Positions 43,619 to 54,953 are shown, counted from the first letter of the stretch. The stretch is DNA of 64,000 nt from Diplodia intermedia (GCA_021495925.1 JAKEKT010000013.1:434001-498000); one strand, 5' to 3'. The notes: generated by a model not told the origin, from the sequence alone. Translations and numbers: made by a program.

Positions 43619-44461
43619 GGTCAAGTGTGTTTCATGCTCTCGATTCGGGAGTGACGTATGTCCGCAGATAGGCAGCTAGCGTTGACCTCTCGTCTGGTCA
43701 AGACAGTCGCGATCCTTATATGTGGACTGATGTTTGTACGACCGGCGCAATATGCCACCTACGTGGCAATTGTCTGTGCCTTTCCATATGCTGTGCTTGG
43801 TGTAAATCAATAACAACGATGTTCCAGCCTTGCTCACCGGTCGCTGGTTCTGAAAATGGGCTGTACGCCACGCTTCTAATCGACCATTTATTCTTTAGCT
43901 GGCAAAGCCACTCAGATACTGTACTGGCTCTGCCAAAGCCACTGTGTCAGACTTGTCATCAGTAAGATTTATATGATTGGTTGTATGAGATCACTTCAGC
44001 TGCGATTGCGATGATGAGCATCACAGCTACCTTTCCGGTTTGACATGCTGACATACATATGCAGCAAAGTTCGGAACTGGGTGAGATCGGCGTGATGGAC
44101 CCGAGTGCGAGCGAATAAAATCACCGACAATGATCTCTCGCTACAGAACCTTGCGTTGATTGCGCGGCTAATGAGATTCAACTGTTCTGTGCGGGGTCGC
44201 CTGGTATTCGGCTAAAGTCGATTTCATCAATCTCAGATATTGACTGTTGAAGCGTCCTGGGCCTCTATCTATAAGTCGTGCCAACTCTTCATAAGAGTTG
44301 AACCCGAGAAAGGCAGAAGTTGTATCGTTCGGACCCTTACTTCAGTGTAAAGATTCTCCGCTGGTATGAGCTCACTGGCAGATTACACGACGTCAATTTA
44401 AGTTACTGAATTCGCAAGCAGTATCTACCCCGCCTCGGTACACTTGACATCACCATCAACC
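43619..44461. other. Intergenic between divergent genes
   Basis: About 840 bases upstream of both the HET gene and the phosphatase gene. No coding frame. Confidence 0.5.
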
Positions 44462-45405
44462 ATGGCTTTGTCCACCCTGGAGCTTCAAGAGCTATGTGAC
44501 TTCCTTGTATGTGTGGGAAAAGAAGGCGGCCAAATCATTGTTTCCGCAAACCCTTCAGTGTCCGACTTCGCGGCCAAAAAGAACTGTAAGCTGTACGTAC
44601 GACCGTCAGAAGCTTGTGCTGATGCTTAGAGTCAGCTGCCGACATCGTCACGGAAACAGACACTGCTGTCGAGCGGATAGTCCAAACGAAACTGAAGTCT
44701 AGATATCCGACATTCGACTTTGTTGGGGAAGAGACGTTCAAAGCCGACCAACGAATCACCGATGCACCTACATTCATCGTAGACCCAATCGACGGGACCT
44801 CCAACTTCGTTCATGGATTTCCGGCCGTCTGTATCTCTCTTGGCTTCGTTGTTGACAAGGAACCCACCGTTGGCGTTGTCTACAACCCATTCCTCGACGA
44901 GCTCTACACCGCAGTCAAGGGACGCGGAGCATTCTATCAGCGCGCCGGCAACGAACGCCAGGCGTTGCCGCTCCACTCGAGTCCCTTGCGAGGCCTGGGT
45001 CCGGCATGTATTGGGATTGAGTGGGGAAGCGACCGGGAGGGCGTGAACTTCGAGCTCAACCTCAAAGTTTTCACCACTCTAGCGAGGACGCGAGCAACCG
45101 GCGGGCGCTTTGTCAATTCACTTCGGTGTACAGGATCATCCGCCATCACAATTTGCCGCGTTGCAGCGGGACAGCAAGACATGTTCTGGGAGTGTGGGAA
45201 CTGGGCCTGGGATGTTGCTGCCGCATGGTGCATCCTGAACGAAGCGGGCGGGATGATCGTTGACGGACATCCTGGCGAGTGGTATCCACCAATCAACAAC
45301 AGGAGGTATCTGGCTGTCAGGCCGGCACCCAGTGGCCAGAGGGAGATTATTGAAGAGTTTTGGGATGTCATCGGAGATGATAGATCGACATACGGCCCCT
45401 CTTAA
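44462..45405 (+). CDS. Inositol monophosphatase family protein
   Basis: The ATG is at 44462. Metal-binding and catalytic motifs are clear: TETDTAVE, FVGEET, VDPIDGTSNFVHGFP and the second acidic site WAWDVAAAWCILNEAGG. Length after splicing is close to 300 residues, usual for the family, which hydrolyses inositol monophosphates or related sugar phosphates with Mg2+. The first intron is problematic. A GTAAGC donor after 44585 and the TTAG acceptor at 44629 restore the frame but create an in-frame TAG at the junction. A 35-nt alternative intron (GTACGA...TAGAG) keeps the frame with four extra residues. Either the short intron is used, or this allele carries a nonsense change at the splice site. 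Confidence 0.85.
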
Positions 45406-45656
45406 CCTGTATCTTGCACGGTGTTAACCTCGAAGTTGCGCCAGCAGCAGTCCCCAGCCACGCAAGGTCGAACAGTTCGGGCGGGCATCTGAATGAAGAT
45501 TGCAGCGACTTTAGGCACTCGGATAGTCATAGAACATGGTCGATTGTCTACCATAGGAAAATTATGAATGGATGGGGGGGCCCCAAGAAACATACTTTCA
45601 ATATCTATCCCGCTTGAACACCACGCAGTGAGTCCTGTGGTTTTCTATGGTCGGAA

Positions 45657-46111
45657 TCAAGCCTTTTTCAAGTCGCCCCCACTAACGTTCTCCCGAGCGA
45701 GGCTCCCATCCATATTCTCTATATCATATAAGTTGTCCAGTTTAGCCGTTCGGATGCGAAAAGGTCCCAAGACACCATTGATGCCACCAGTTTTCGGAAG
45801 AAGACAGACTTGATCGTTCGGCCGGAAAGAGTGTCTGCGAAGCCAAGATTTCACGAACGGCTCTAATAGAGTGGCAGTCTGGATGACCTTGTTTCCAAAG
45901 CTTACTGCTCGCGAAAGTCGCTGTATTTTGGATGTTTTTGACGTGCTTGTTGAAGCGCGGGACTTGGCTCCTCGGTCACTCATCTTCTGCGAGTTCACTA
46001 CTTATATCGTATGAGTCTTCAAATTCTGGCATATTTGATCGTGCCGTGGTGTAATTGACTTACACAACGCTGAGGAGGTTGAGATGGCTCGTCGATGGTA
46101 GCTGTTTCCAT
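45657..46111 (-). CDS. Small protein with SH3-like C-terminal domain, paralog of 30943-32060
   Basis: Exon 1 is 46111-46064 (starting Met-Glu-Thr-Ala-Thr-Ile) and exon 2 is 45986-45657, joined by a GTAAGT...CGCAG intron, 125 residues in all. The N-terminus is Ser/Thr/Lys-rich. The last 70 residues match the domain at 30943: RPNDQVCLLP, GGINGVLGPFRIRTA, LYDIENMDG, then ARENVSGGDL. The shared words GIN-G, GPF-IRT, LYD, MDG and ARENVSG leave no doubt about common origin. A likely untranslated first exon (about 46360-46161) lies upstream behind a TATAAAAA box, its intron ending at 46102. Function is unknown. Confidence 0.68.
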
Positions 46112-46388
46112 CGTAATAGCGCGGATTTCTTATAAGTATGAGTTGCCGTGCCATCCTTACCTGGTAATGTCACTAGAAGGGGGGTTGCTGAGGCGCGTGA
46201 CTGGGTGGGCGCTGTGGCGATATGGTGGTGGTCCGGTGGGGGGTTGGACGGTTTTGAAGTTGCAATCGGAGTAGTAGCCTGGAGATGTGGGGCTGTAGGA
46301 TTTCCGCATGCTTGGGGATAGCGATGATCGCGCTGGGGTATGGCGGGGAGAGCTGGAGAAGTCACGGTTACGAAAAGGCGGCGGATGG

Positions 46389-46396
46389 TTTTTATA
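46389..46396 (-). promoter_or_regulatory. TATA box upstream of the 45657-46111 gene
   Basis: TATAAAAA on the minus strand. It implies a transcription start near 46360 and a leader containing an intron. Confidence 0.4.
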
Positions 46397-46639
46397 GTGG
46401 TATGGTCGAACTCTACCCGTCCAGCCAGTTGAAAAGATACATACTGCCACTACCTGGGCAGTCGCATCGCTCTTCGCAACTATTGATGAGCTGTTACTTG
46501 GCTACGCCAGGCAGCAGCAGGCAACAGACGTCCGTGCGTGACTGCGCCACAATTCATGCCACTTAAGCTTCTGATTCCCACTTCCAGCCGGACCTGGCTC
46601 GACATCACTCAACTTTTGCAAAGATCCCATACATACGTT

Positions 46640-47536
46640 ATGGCTCAGGCCAACCAGTCTCCTCAACCCTTGTTCTTAGATCAAAGCGGCAGTGCGCTGC
46701 TCAGGCTACCCACCGAGCTTCGCCTGCTGATTTGGGAGCACGTTTTCCCGAGCGGTGGATACTTCCCCATGGCGATCGACATCAAAACGGGGGAATGGTC
46801 CATTCTACGGTGTTCCAAACACGGGAGTCCGCCGCCTCTATTCTCGCACAACAACAGAAGTAACAGTCCACCAACAGCTAATAGCCAATGGATCAAACAA
46901 TCCGGGCCCCTCCTGCGCTACGGCCACCGAGTCGTAGCGATGCGACCCGTGGGAGGGACGTTTCCACACGGCGATCCCTCAACGCTGGCGACCTTGGCAT
47001 TAGTGTGCCGCACAATGTATGTCCAGCCCGTCCCACCATGACGAAAAACGACACTTGTAGCTGACGGGAGCGGGATTAAAAAAAAAAAAAGCCACGCAGA
47101 AGTCATACCCATGCTTTACGGCGGCTCGGTCTTCGGCATCAGCGACGACCAGCAACTGTTCGGGTTCCTGGAGCACATCTCTCCCCGCTACGCCCACCAC
47201 ATGCGCCACATCTTCGTCGCCCTCAAGAGCTACTCCGCCAAGAACCCCCACGAGTGGGCCGCGGCGTGCACCACGCTCATGCGTCTGCCCAATCTGAGAA
47301 CAGTTGACTTCGATCTGTACTCAGTGGTATTACCGCCGTTCGCGCCGGACGAAAAGGCGGTAGTGTCGTTTCTAAAGCGGTTGGCGCCGTTCGAGGGTCA
47401 GTCGCCGCGCAGCGGAGTGTGGAGTCTCCGCTTCGTCGACCCGAAGGAGTGGGGCGCTATTCTTGAGGGGAAGGGGATGCCGTTTATTGTCAAGGACGTG
47501 GATGACCCGAGATTTGGGTATATTAAGAGAGTCTGA
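46640..47536 (+). CDS. 2EXR/F-box-like fungal protein
   Basis: Exon 1 is 46640-47016 and exon 2 is 47092-47536, joined by a GTATGT intron with a GCTGAC branch that ends right after an A-run (AAAAG), phase 2, giving 273 residues. The N-terminal block LLRLPTELRLLIWEHVF is the start of the 2EXR or F-box-like module. Across the splice site the sequence reads VCRTIHAEVIPMLYGGSVFGI, the standard continuation (R-x-I-x-x-EV-x-P-x-LY). The rest predicts a helical domain ending in FGYIKRV. Such proteins are abundant in fungal genomes and their partners are mostly unknown. Confidence 0.82.
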
Positions 47537-48729
47537 TAGCATTAAGCCTGTGTACGTGGGGAATCTTGCCGGAGGATTTGTTTAATTTGAAGTGTGGCGT
47601 AGCTCTCTTGGTCTCGATTCACTGGTGGTTCTGAGCTGCAGCTGTCAGCACACAAATCGGGAAGGCGGAGGATCGTTTTGGGTCGGTGGAATGCTTGGAA
47701 TCATGGATTCTGGATGTGCCGCAGAGGAATTTTTTCTATCACCAGCGCTAGTGCAGAAAAGTGCGTAGAACATTCCGTGTTGGCTTGGTCCAGTTCTCGT
47801 AGATGATATGGTCGTCTGCAGCAATCATCTAGTGAAGGCACCAGTGATAAACTTGGTGGGCCACGTCAAGAGCTGTGACGCAGAAACCACTCTCGAAGTA
47901 GTCTTCGTTCACCTATTGCCACCTCCGGATTGAATGCGGTATAGACGGCGACCCCAGCAATGTGTCCAATCTATCAGTCTTGACAATGTTTCCTCAGATT
48001 TTAGGCTTGTTCGGGAATGAATTGGCCACGCTTTCCAAGGCCTTGTGGGACGCACAATCGAGTGAAGACGGTACAACACTCGCAGGAAGTACTAGACACG
48101 ATGAAATTGAATTCATCGATGGTCAATCAGTAAAGTTGAAATTCTTTTTTCATCCTCCAAGCCAATTTTGTGATGGAACGGATACATGTTTGGCAAGGCA
48201 AACAACGGTGCCACTTGTCAATAAATAACCACGCCCAGCTGGACATGCTATATAATGTCAATGTGCTAATTTTAGAAGGTCGTCATAACTCCTACTCAGG
48301 GTTACGTCTATATAGTATATGGAAGGGTCGGAGTTGTGAATGTAAGATCCCGTCTCACGGGTGGAGTTGCTTCTCAACCTAGAGAGTGGATTCTGAAAAC
48401 TCCAGCCTTACCACTCAGCCAGTACAATGGCTCTGGCATGTTTCACTCGGTAGGCTCGCTCGGATGCGACTAATTGCTGCCTTGCTCGGCTGTGTTTATA
48501 TTCATCGTCCAATCAGTGAACACCATGTGGGAGCACTTGTCCAATCTGAGCACTTGTTCAGATACAAGGTCAGAACTACGAGTTGCTGTCTAACACCAAG
48601 AACCAACATGGTGTATTACAATCACAGTCCCCCAACAACGTCTGTCACCTTTGGTGTCTATATAAACTCTTACTTTCAGCTAACCATTCCTCCAAACTAC
48701 ATCAAAAACTCCCACCGCCCACTCCAAAG
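47537..48729. other. 1.2-kb intergenic region, no gene seen
   Basis: AT-richer than its surroundings, with no supported frame. The last 130 bases hold the RING gene leader. Confidence 0.5.
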
Positions 48730-50037
48730 ATGTCGGCCGGCAACACCAACACCAACCCAACTAGGTGCAGGAGCTATGCAGACCACCGCCAATTCGTCCT
48801 GAAGAAGCTCAACCATGCCACCTGCCCCCACGGCCGCGACTTCCCCCCCGACGAGCGCAGATGCTGCATCTGCCACGAAGACATCCACGACAACAGCACC
48901 GTGGCCCAAGTCTGCCCGCAATCCCCGAAGCACATCTACCACTGGCTCTGCATGATCCAGTGGGTCAACACGTGGAACGACGAGGCCGAGGAGCACAACC
49001 GCGGCTGCCCCACCTGCCGGGCCGAGATGCTAACCGTCAACGAGGCCGAGTACAGCCGCCACCACCCCCTCCCCGAGCCCGACGAGCGAGTGGTCAGGCA
49101 GCGGCAACTGCTCGCGGCGGGCTGGGACATCGTGCTGGCCGCTCGCAGCACCATGGTGTCGAGTTCGGACGGCGGCTACGTGCTGCCTCCGCTCGACGAC
49201 AACACCGTGGATCGCGCGCTGCCCATCAGGTACGCGATGATGGGCGAGCAAGGCAGTTCCAGAGATCTCGCTGTTGCCCTGATGGCGCTGGCGGATCCTT
49301 TGCAGATCGAGGTCATGCGCAGCGCGGCGTACATGACGGACAACCCGGACCAGCTGAACGGCCTGTTGAACTTTGTCGACGAGCTCCGGTTTTCTTTTGA
49401 AGCCGTGGATCCACCCGTAAGGAATCCTGAAGTCACCCCTCGAGCTACCCCTCAAGCTACCCCTCAAGCCTCCCAAGCACCCCCTCAAACCGCACTTCAA
49501 GCCGCCCCTCAAACCACCCCTCAAGCTGCCCCTCAACCAGTCTCTGCGACGCATCAAATGGAAGCGCAGCATATGTCTGGAGTAGAGGATGAATATGCGA
49601 CGCAGGAAGAAGGGGAAGAGCTCAAAGAAGATGAGGGAGAAGAGGGCGAAGATGATGACGGAGATGAGGAGGAGCCTTCTAAAGGTGAGACTCTTGTCGA
49701 TGGGTCGGAAGATGGACAGGGTGACACGGACGACACGGATGGTGAGATGACTCTTCTACAGGAAACGCAAGATACTGATCCTGAAAAGCCTCCGTCCCCG
49801 GAGCGTGACTCTCAGATGGAGGAGCAAGACTCTCAGATGGAGGATCAGGACTCGCAGATGGAGGAGTATGACTCGGAGGAGTATGACTCCCAAGAACATT
49901 CCGACGACCAAGAAATGTCCGACCCAGATGAGGAGGACAAGTCGCCGGAAATCTTCATGTCTGACGCGGTTGAGCAAATACGCGATGAGGAAGAATTTCA
50001 AGGCAGTCCGTCTCCAGAGTGGGAAAACGTTATTTAG
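48730..50037 (+). CDS. RING-finger protein with acidic repetitive tail, probable E3 ubiquitin ligase
   Basis: A single exon of 435 residues from ATG 48730. Residues about 38-100 form a RING-type zinc finger: RCCICHEDI, a Cys-x5-His-x2-W-x-C core (HIYHWLCMIQWV) and GCPTCRAEM. After a helical middle region comes a Pro/Gln/Thr repeat (TPQATPQAS), then a strongly acidic, disordered tail with three tandem 7-residue units DSQMEE(Q/D/Y). RING proteins usually pass ubiquitin from an E2 to a substrate; that activity is inferred. There are no membrane segments. The acidic low-complexity tail suggests nuclear or chromatin-linked partners but does not prove it. Confidence 0.85.
   Translation: MSAGNTNTNPTRCRSYADHRQFVLKKLNHATCPHGRDFPPDERRCCICHEDIHDNSTVAQVCPQSPKHIYHWLCMIQWVNTWNDEAEEHNRGCPTCRAEMLTVNEAEYSRHHPLPEPDERVVRQRQLLAAGWDIVLAARSTMVSSSDGGYVLPPLDDNTVDRALPIRYAMMGEQGSSRDLAVALMALADPLQIEVMRSAAYMTDNPDQLNGLLNFVDELRFSFEAVDPPVRNPEVTPRATPQATPQASQAPPQTALQAAPQTTPQAAPQPVSATHQMEAQHMSGVEDEYATQEEGEELKEDEGEEGEDDDGDEEEPSKGETLVDGSEDGQGDTDDTDGEMTLLQETQDTDPEKPPSPERDSQMEEQDSQMEDQDSQMEEYDSEEYDSQEHSDDQEMSDPDEEDKSPEIFMSDAVEQIRDEEEFQGSPSPEWENVI
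49807..49869 (+). repeat. Three tandem 21-bp units inside the RING gene
   Basis: Units at 49807-49827, 49828-49848 and 49849-49869 encode DSQMEEQ, DSQMEDQ and DSQMEEY. They are in frame and so change length without breaking the protein. Confidence 0.85.
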
Positions 50038-50647
50038 ACAGATAACTTCGAAGGTCGAGAGACACCGCTAGTTGAATAGAGAACTTTGAAAATCAACTGC
50101 TAAGCTTGAGTAGCCATGAAAGCCGTGATAGAACGTTTATTCTATGATTAACTTTGTATGATATGACAGTCGAACTATATCGTAACAGCTATGGCTGCTG
50201 GAAGCGTTATTAGAAAGGATGCGTGTCACCTTTTCCCACTAATAGTATAGTCATACTGGGCAGGAGTAGATCTATTCCCGAACTTATTCCAACCAACGCT
50301 GACACATGGCGGAGGACAAGATAGGCATTGTTCCTTGTCATTAAAATAGAGTCAAGAGAGGGATTTTGTCCGGTGAGCGATGAAGGTGCTCATAATCGGG
50401 GAGGAACGGAGAGATCAAACGATTTGCATAGGACCCTTCGCGCAGATCTTACCCGATGTGCGTAGCCATTGGGTAAAGTCATCTCATTTGCTGTAGGCCA
50501 TTATCCCTTCACTTCCTCCTGTGTCGAGTCTGGTCTCCCTCGCCTACGTCAATCATTTTTTTTTAGAAATGCCAAAAAAAAAGAAAGAAAACAGAGACAG
50601 TCCAAAGAAGTAGCTTCCTGCCGTTCCCATCAACCCTTGTTCCCCCA
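50038..50647. other. Intergenic between convergent genes
   Basis: About 600 bases with short A and T runs near 50560-50590. No gene seen. Confidence 0.5.
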
Positions 50648-50926
50648 TTACTGCACCTTCGAACTCGGTCTCTTGATCATGCATATAACCTTGTAGCTCT
50701 CACCATTCGGGGTCCAGTGGGAGACATCAATCTCATCCGCGGCCTCAAACCCCATCTTCTTATACAAGAAGTAGCCACGGGGCGTCGCCTCCAGATACAC
50801 GGGCACGCCATCCTTCTCACCCTGCTCGATCCCCCACCGCACCAGCGCGGCACCAATCCCCTTGCCCTGATGATCCGGATGCGTAGCCAGGGAAGCCAAA
50901 TCTGCAGTTCCAGTCACGAAAATCAG

Positions 50927-50963
<37 letters not shown>

Positions 50964-51438
50964 CCACGCAACCCCCACCCCACCCGCGGGACCCAAACCC
51001 AAACACAATAAATCAAACCCACTCACACCAAAAATCCCTCGAGTCCCCCAACACCCTCTTCTTCGCCTCCTCCATCAACTTCGGCTGCAATTCAAAAAAC
51101 TCCCTGCGCACGCACCGCGGCACCTCGCCCGTCGGATTCGCCGCGTTGCCCACCCCCTCCCCCGACGACGGACTCACCCACGCCGCGAACCCCGCGACGC
51201 TTTCGTCGTCGACAGTGACCTTGTGCGTCACGACGCCGGGCGTCTCGAGACGCTTCGTGAAGCGGCGCCGGCGCCAGTCGTCTTCGGCGGTGGGGTCGGC
51301 CGGGTCGACGAGCTCGGGCGGGAAGGTGGCGAGGCGCAGGGGATCGTGCTGGAAGGCGGCGGAGCCGGTGGCGAGCATGGCGTCCATGTCGGCGAGGGTG
51401 ACGGGGTGGAGGGTGTAGGGGGTTGGGGGGGATGGCAT
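50648..51438 (-). CDS. GNAT-family N-acetyltransferase
   Basis: Exon 1 is 51438-51027 and exon 2 is 50901-50648, giving 221 residues. The junction restores DFWYLASLATHPDHQGKGIGAALVRW, the beta-4 strand and acetyl-CoA pyrophosphate loop (Q-x-x-G-x-G/A) of GNAT enzymes. YLEATPRGYFLYKKMGFEA follows, the family's C-terminal motif. Substrate unknown; many fungal relatives acetylate small molecules. The 125-nt intron contains a (CA)n(GA)n microsatellite. The leader has a run of GGT triplets just upstream of the ATG. Confidence 0.88.
50927..50963. repeat. Compound CA/GA dinucleotide microsatellite in the GNAT intron
   Basis: About eight CA units followed by about ten GA units, wholly inside the intron between exons 51438-51027 and 50901-50648. 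Confidence 0.9.
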
Positions 51439-52878
51439 TGTGGTGGTGGTGGTGGTGGTGGTGTGTGGTTTGGTTTGCTTGCGTTGATGGAGTGCGCGGA
51501 GTTGGCTTTGGTGGGTCCTGCTTTTGCATCGGGAGATGTTGGTCGTATTTATGTGCGGTTGCTCGACGGTGGGCCAGAGTCGGTGTTGCGTCGTGGCGTT
51601 TCCGACGTGCACAAATGCGATCAGGCAGCAGTAAATGGTTTTGGCGAACTCCGGCTTACCTGCGGCGTTCATATCGTGCCACCGGAGTTGGCGCTACGTG
51701 GCGTTGGTTGGCGGAAGAAACGATGGGAGGATTCGGCACCCTCCCGCTTTCAGCAGGTGCACCGGGTGGCGAGGCGGAGAGGGCGTGGCGACGAATCAAG
51801 CTCGACGTCGTAATCGCCCTCTTCGCAAAGCTTAATTCTGCTGCCTAAACATGCCTCACTTGACAAATTTCTCGTTGAACTCCGTAGACTATTATCCGAG
51901 GGGTATACAGAGATGCTCCAAGATATGCAGGACACATCTATGAGTAGAGCAGCACGAGTCTGGATCATAGACTGGTACCCTTTTTTTGCACGGCGACACA
52001 CTCTACAGAGCTTGAACTCCCGGGAAGAACCCGTTCTGATGTCTGGATTACCGTATTCGGTATGTTCAAATCGGCCTTCTCTTACCAGCTGACTGCTATG
52101 TGCTTTAATCGGTGCGGGACGAAATTTCTATTCGCTCTTACATGGTAATGGTTTTGTTTGTTCAATTTGAATAGTCAGGCAGTCTGCAGACCTTGGCGGA
52201 CCTAAGGGCTGCGCATGATGTTTTATGCGTACAACTGTTTCTGTCTATGAGGAACTAATTTCCGTCGGCCCAGGCAAAAGAACGGGCAGGTGGGAGAGCA
52301 ACGAGGCGAGCAAATCAGAGAATGTGAAGAGTAGATCCGAGCGGGCGTGCGGGCGGTGTGTTTTCGACAGAATAACCGGATAACGAAATTCGAGAAGGCC
52401 GAGGTTCGAGCGACAATACTGAATCGATGAGTATGTTGTGTGTGGCGACAAGAAATAGAAAAGGGTCTTCATAGACTGCTGCCTGGGGTGCGGATGTGGC
52501 TGCGCCCGTGCGTGGCTGGTGCCTGTTCTACATCAACGCCAGAACCAAAACGCCATCTTCATGTCGACATGATTTGTTCGTAGTAGATGATGCTGATCGG
52601 CAGGGCCTCCTTCATGAGACTGCAGCGGGTTGTTTGCTTCATGTAGATCGATTAGGACTAGCGTAGTTTGCTACCAGGTGGTGCTATAAAGCACCACCAG
52701 CAGCCTTCACCTATCGATCATCCTGCTTCACCATCAGATGCTGCTGCCTATATGTGCCTTGCTGCCTGGCCGTGCCTCACAGCCCGCGCATTTATTCATC
52801 TAGTGCCTTCAGCGAGAATCATTTGACAGGAACATCCAGAGTCCACCAAGCGCCGACATTCCCATCAAGATAACCATC
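51439..52878. other. 1.4-kb intergenic region between divergent genes
   Basis: Holds the promoters of the GNAT gene and of the 52879 gene. No coding frame is supported. Confidence 0.5.
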
Positions 52879-54140
52879 ATGTACATGACATCAGAGCAGT
52901 ACGACCTCCTCCACGGTACGTCAGAGAGCCGCCACTATTCCCAGACAGGCTCCTACTGCGACTAACCCCCCAACCAGATGCCCGCAAGCGCGTCCCCCGC
53001 TACCTCTTCCGCGCCTTCACAGCCAGCCCACACAGCAGCGGCGGCAGCAGCAGCGGCGGCGACCCAGAAGCCCCCAGCAACGCACCCAGCACGGCAGCCG
53101 AGCGGCACTCGCACACACAAGAAATGCTCTCAGCGCACCTGACATGGGACACCAAGCAGCCATCCGAGTTCCGCTCATGGACCAGCTCGCTCCTCTGCGC
53201 CCTGCGCCACGCCATGCGCAAGACATACGTCTGGCCGACGCAGCCAGCGAGCGACGTCTGCATCGCGGTGCTCGACACGACGTCCAACTACGCGCTGCCC
53301 GTGTGGCCGGCCACGGCGCTATACGACGCATACGGCCTCGCGCCGCGCGCGTCGCGCACCCGCACCCGCCCCTGGCGCGAGCTCGAGCGCCACTACTGCT
53401 TCGGCGAGTACGTGCTCGTATGCAGCGGCGGCGGCGGCGGCGCCTCCTCCGACCTGCCGACCGTTCAGGCGGATTGCCGCGTCGCGTCGTTGCAGCGCCT
53501 GCTGAGCGAGGACGTCGGCGGCGGCATGTGCGAGTTGCTGCCCGAACTCTTCGCGGACGAGACCGAGCGCGGGCGCGAGGACCTGGCGCGCGCGATCAGG
53601 GATAACAGGCGTGTGCTGTGCGCAAACGCCTCGAGGGCGCTGACGCGGCGCGAGGTGGTGCTGGCGAGGCGGTTGGGCGAGTGTTTCGCGGCGGGGGAGC
53701 GTGATGGTGGTGGTGTCTTCGCTTTTCCCGTCGCTGTGGCGTTCTTGTCGCTGCGGTGGTGGGGCGGGCTGTTCGGAACGGCGGACCGCCCCGGCGAGAC
53801 GGAGCTGCTTGATCAGATTCTGGACGAGATGGCGGGTTTGGAGATCCCGGACGGCTTGGGCGGCGAGGAGGACTTCGGCGGCTTGGGTGGGCCGCTCAGA
53901 CCGTATATGCCTCAGGAGGCTGGAGTGTTCAGGACGCTGTGTCAAAGGTTGGCTGCCCGTAGCCGGGGCGAGGGATGTGATGATGAGGATGATGTGGTGA
54001 CGGCCATATCGGGGTTGAGCAGTGAGTATCTCGTCGTTCTGACGGCCCGAAAAACAACGAAGCTGATCGATCGTTTAGTTGGTAGTTCCACCCAGGCGAG
54101 TGGTGGCGTTGTAAACCCTTTCCTTGCTACGCTGGGGTGA
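52879..54140 (+). CDS. DUF7587-like fungal protein
   Basis: A short first exon (52879-52915) joins exon 2 (52978-54140) through a GTACGT intron with a GACTAACC branch, giving 399 residues. The N-terminus reads DARKRVPRYLFRAFT, followed by a Gly/Ser linker and then AHLTWDTKQPSEFRSWTSSLLCALRHA. That is the pattern (YLFRAF, later S-x-F-x-SWTSS) of a fungal domain I recall as DUF7587, often found in genes of unknown function near allorecognition-type loci. The second half is helical and ends in a short low-complexity segment. No catalytic motif seen. Confidence 0.72.
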
Positions 54141-54159
54141 GGTGAGCAGAATGGAGTCA

Positions 54160-54620
54160 GTGTGCTTGTTGGTGGGTGACCATGAGCGGCGCGCGGGGAC
54201 GAGGTCGTTACTAAGCTATTCAGGGCTATTTCCCCCGCCCGCGTATCATTCCCGTCCGCCGTAGTGTACGCTTGGGTGGGTGGCCAGCAAAAGTGCGCGG
54301 GGGAAAGGCGGTTAGTAAGCTATTGAGAGCAGTCTCCCCCCGCGCGAAAATGATATACTAGCATGGTTACTGTCAGTTCACACGTCTGTCAACGTTAGCC
54401 ACCAATTCGGGCGGGGGGATCTTATTGACAGCTGTTGAGTGCCTTGACTCCCGCTCACAAAAAACCTTAAATCTATCACGGTGACCTGCTAACTGTCAGT
54501 CCACACACTTGTCCATAGTTTTGCCATCCGGGGGTGCGGGGATAGTCTATCGAGAGTTCTATTGAGCCGAGTAATTCCCGCGTACTGGCATCATGTCTGT
54601 GTTTGTATGCGTTTCGTTGG
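54160..54620. repeat. Diverged tandem repeat, about four units of about 100-125 bp
   Basis: Recurring words mark the units: GGTGGGTG-(A/G)CCA, then CGCGGGG, a TTA(C/G)TAAGCTATT or TTATTGACAG-type word, CCCGC..., then CTGTCAGT(T/C)CACAC and TTGTCCAT or CTGTCAACG. Units are diverged and the boundaries approximate. No open frame or terminal inverted repeat links it to a known transposon. Confidence 0.45.
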
Positions 54621-54953
54621 GGTTGAGGGCCATTATCGCTACTTCTCTAAGTATCTCGTGTCTTCCAGTATTAGTCCGACAAAAACTCTGTACAGCATAT
54701 TTTTGTTGAAACAGCTCCATGCGGAGAATCTCCGTAGTCAGTTGACTGTCACAGCTGTGCGGACGGACAATTGGGCGAGTTCTTCATAGAGGGGATTCTC
54801 CTGTCACCGTAGCAGCCCTGACACTGCATGATCATGATACATGGTGGAAAATGGATTTTTTTTTATAATTCAACAGACCCGTATCTACCAATCCTTATAG
54901 TCATGACTCATATCTAACCATCCCAAAACTCCAAACATCCGAGATACAATCCC
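54621..54953. other. 3' flank of the AAA ATPase gene
   Basis: No gene; T-rich toward the polyadenylation side of the minus-strand gene. Confidence 0.5.

Noticed and set aside
46161..46365. N-terminal coding exon for the 45657 gene
   Set aside because: The frame that would fit begins at GTG, and the frame with an ATG leads to a stop after splicing. An untranslated leader exon fits better.
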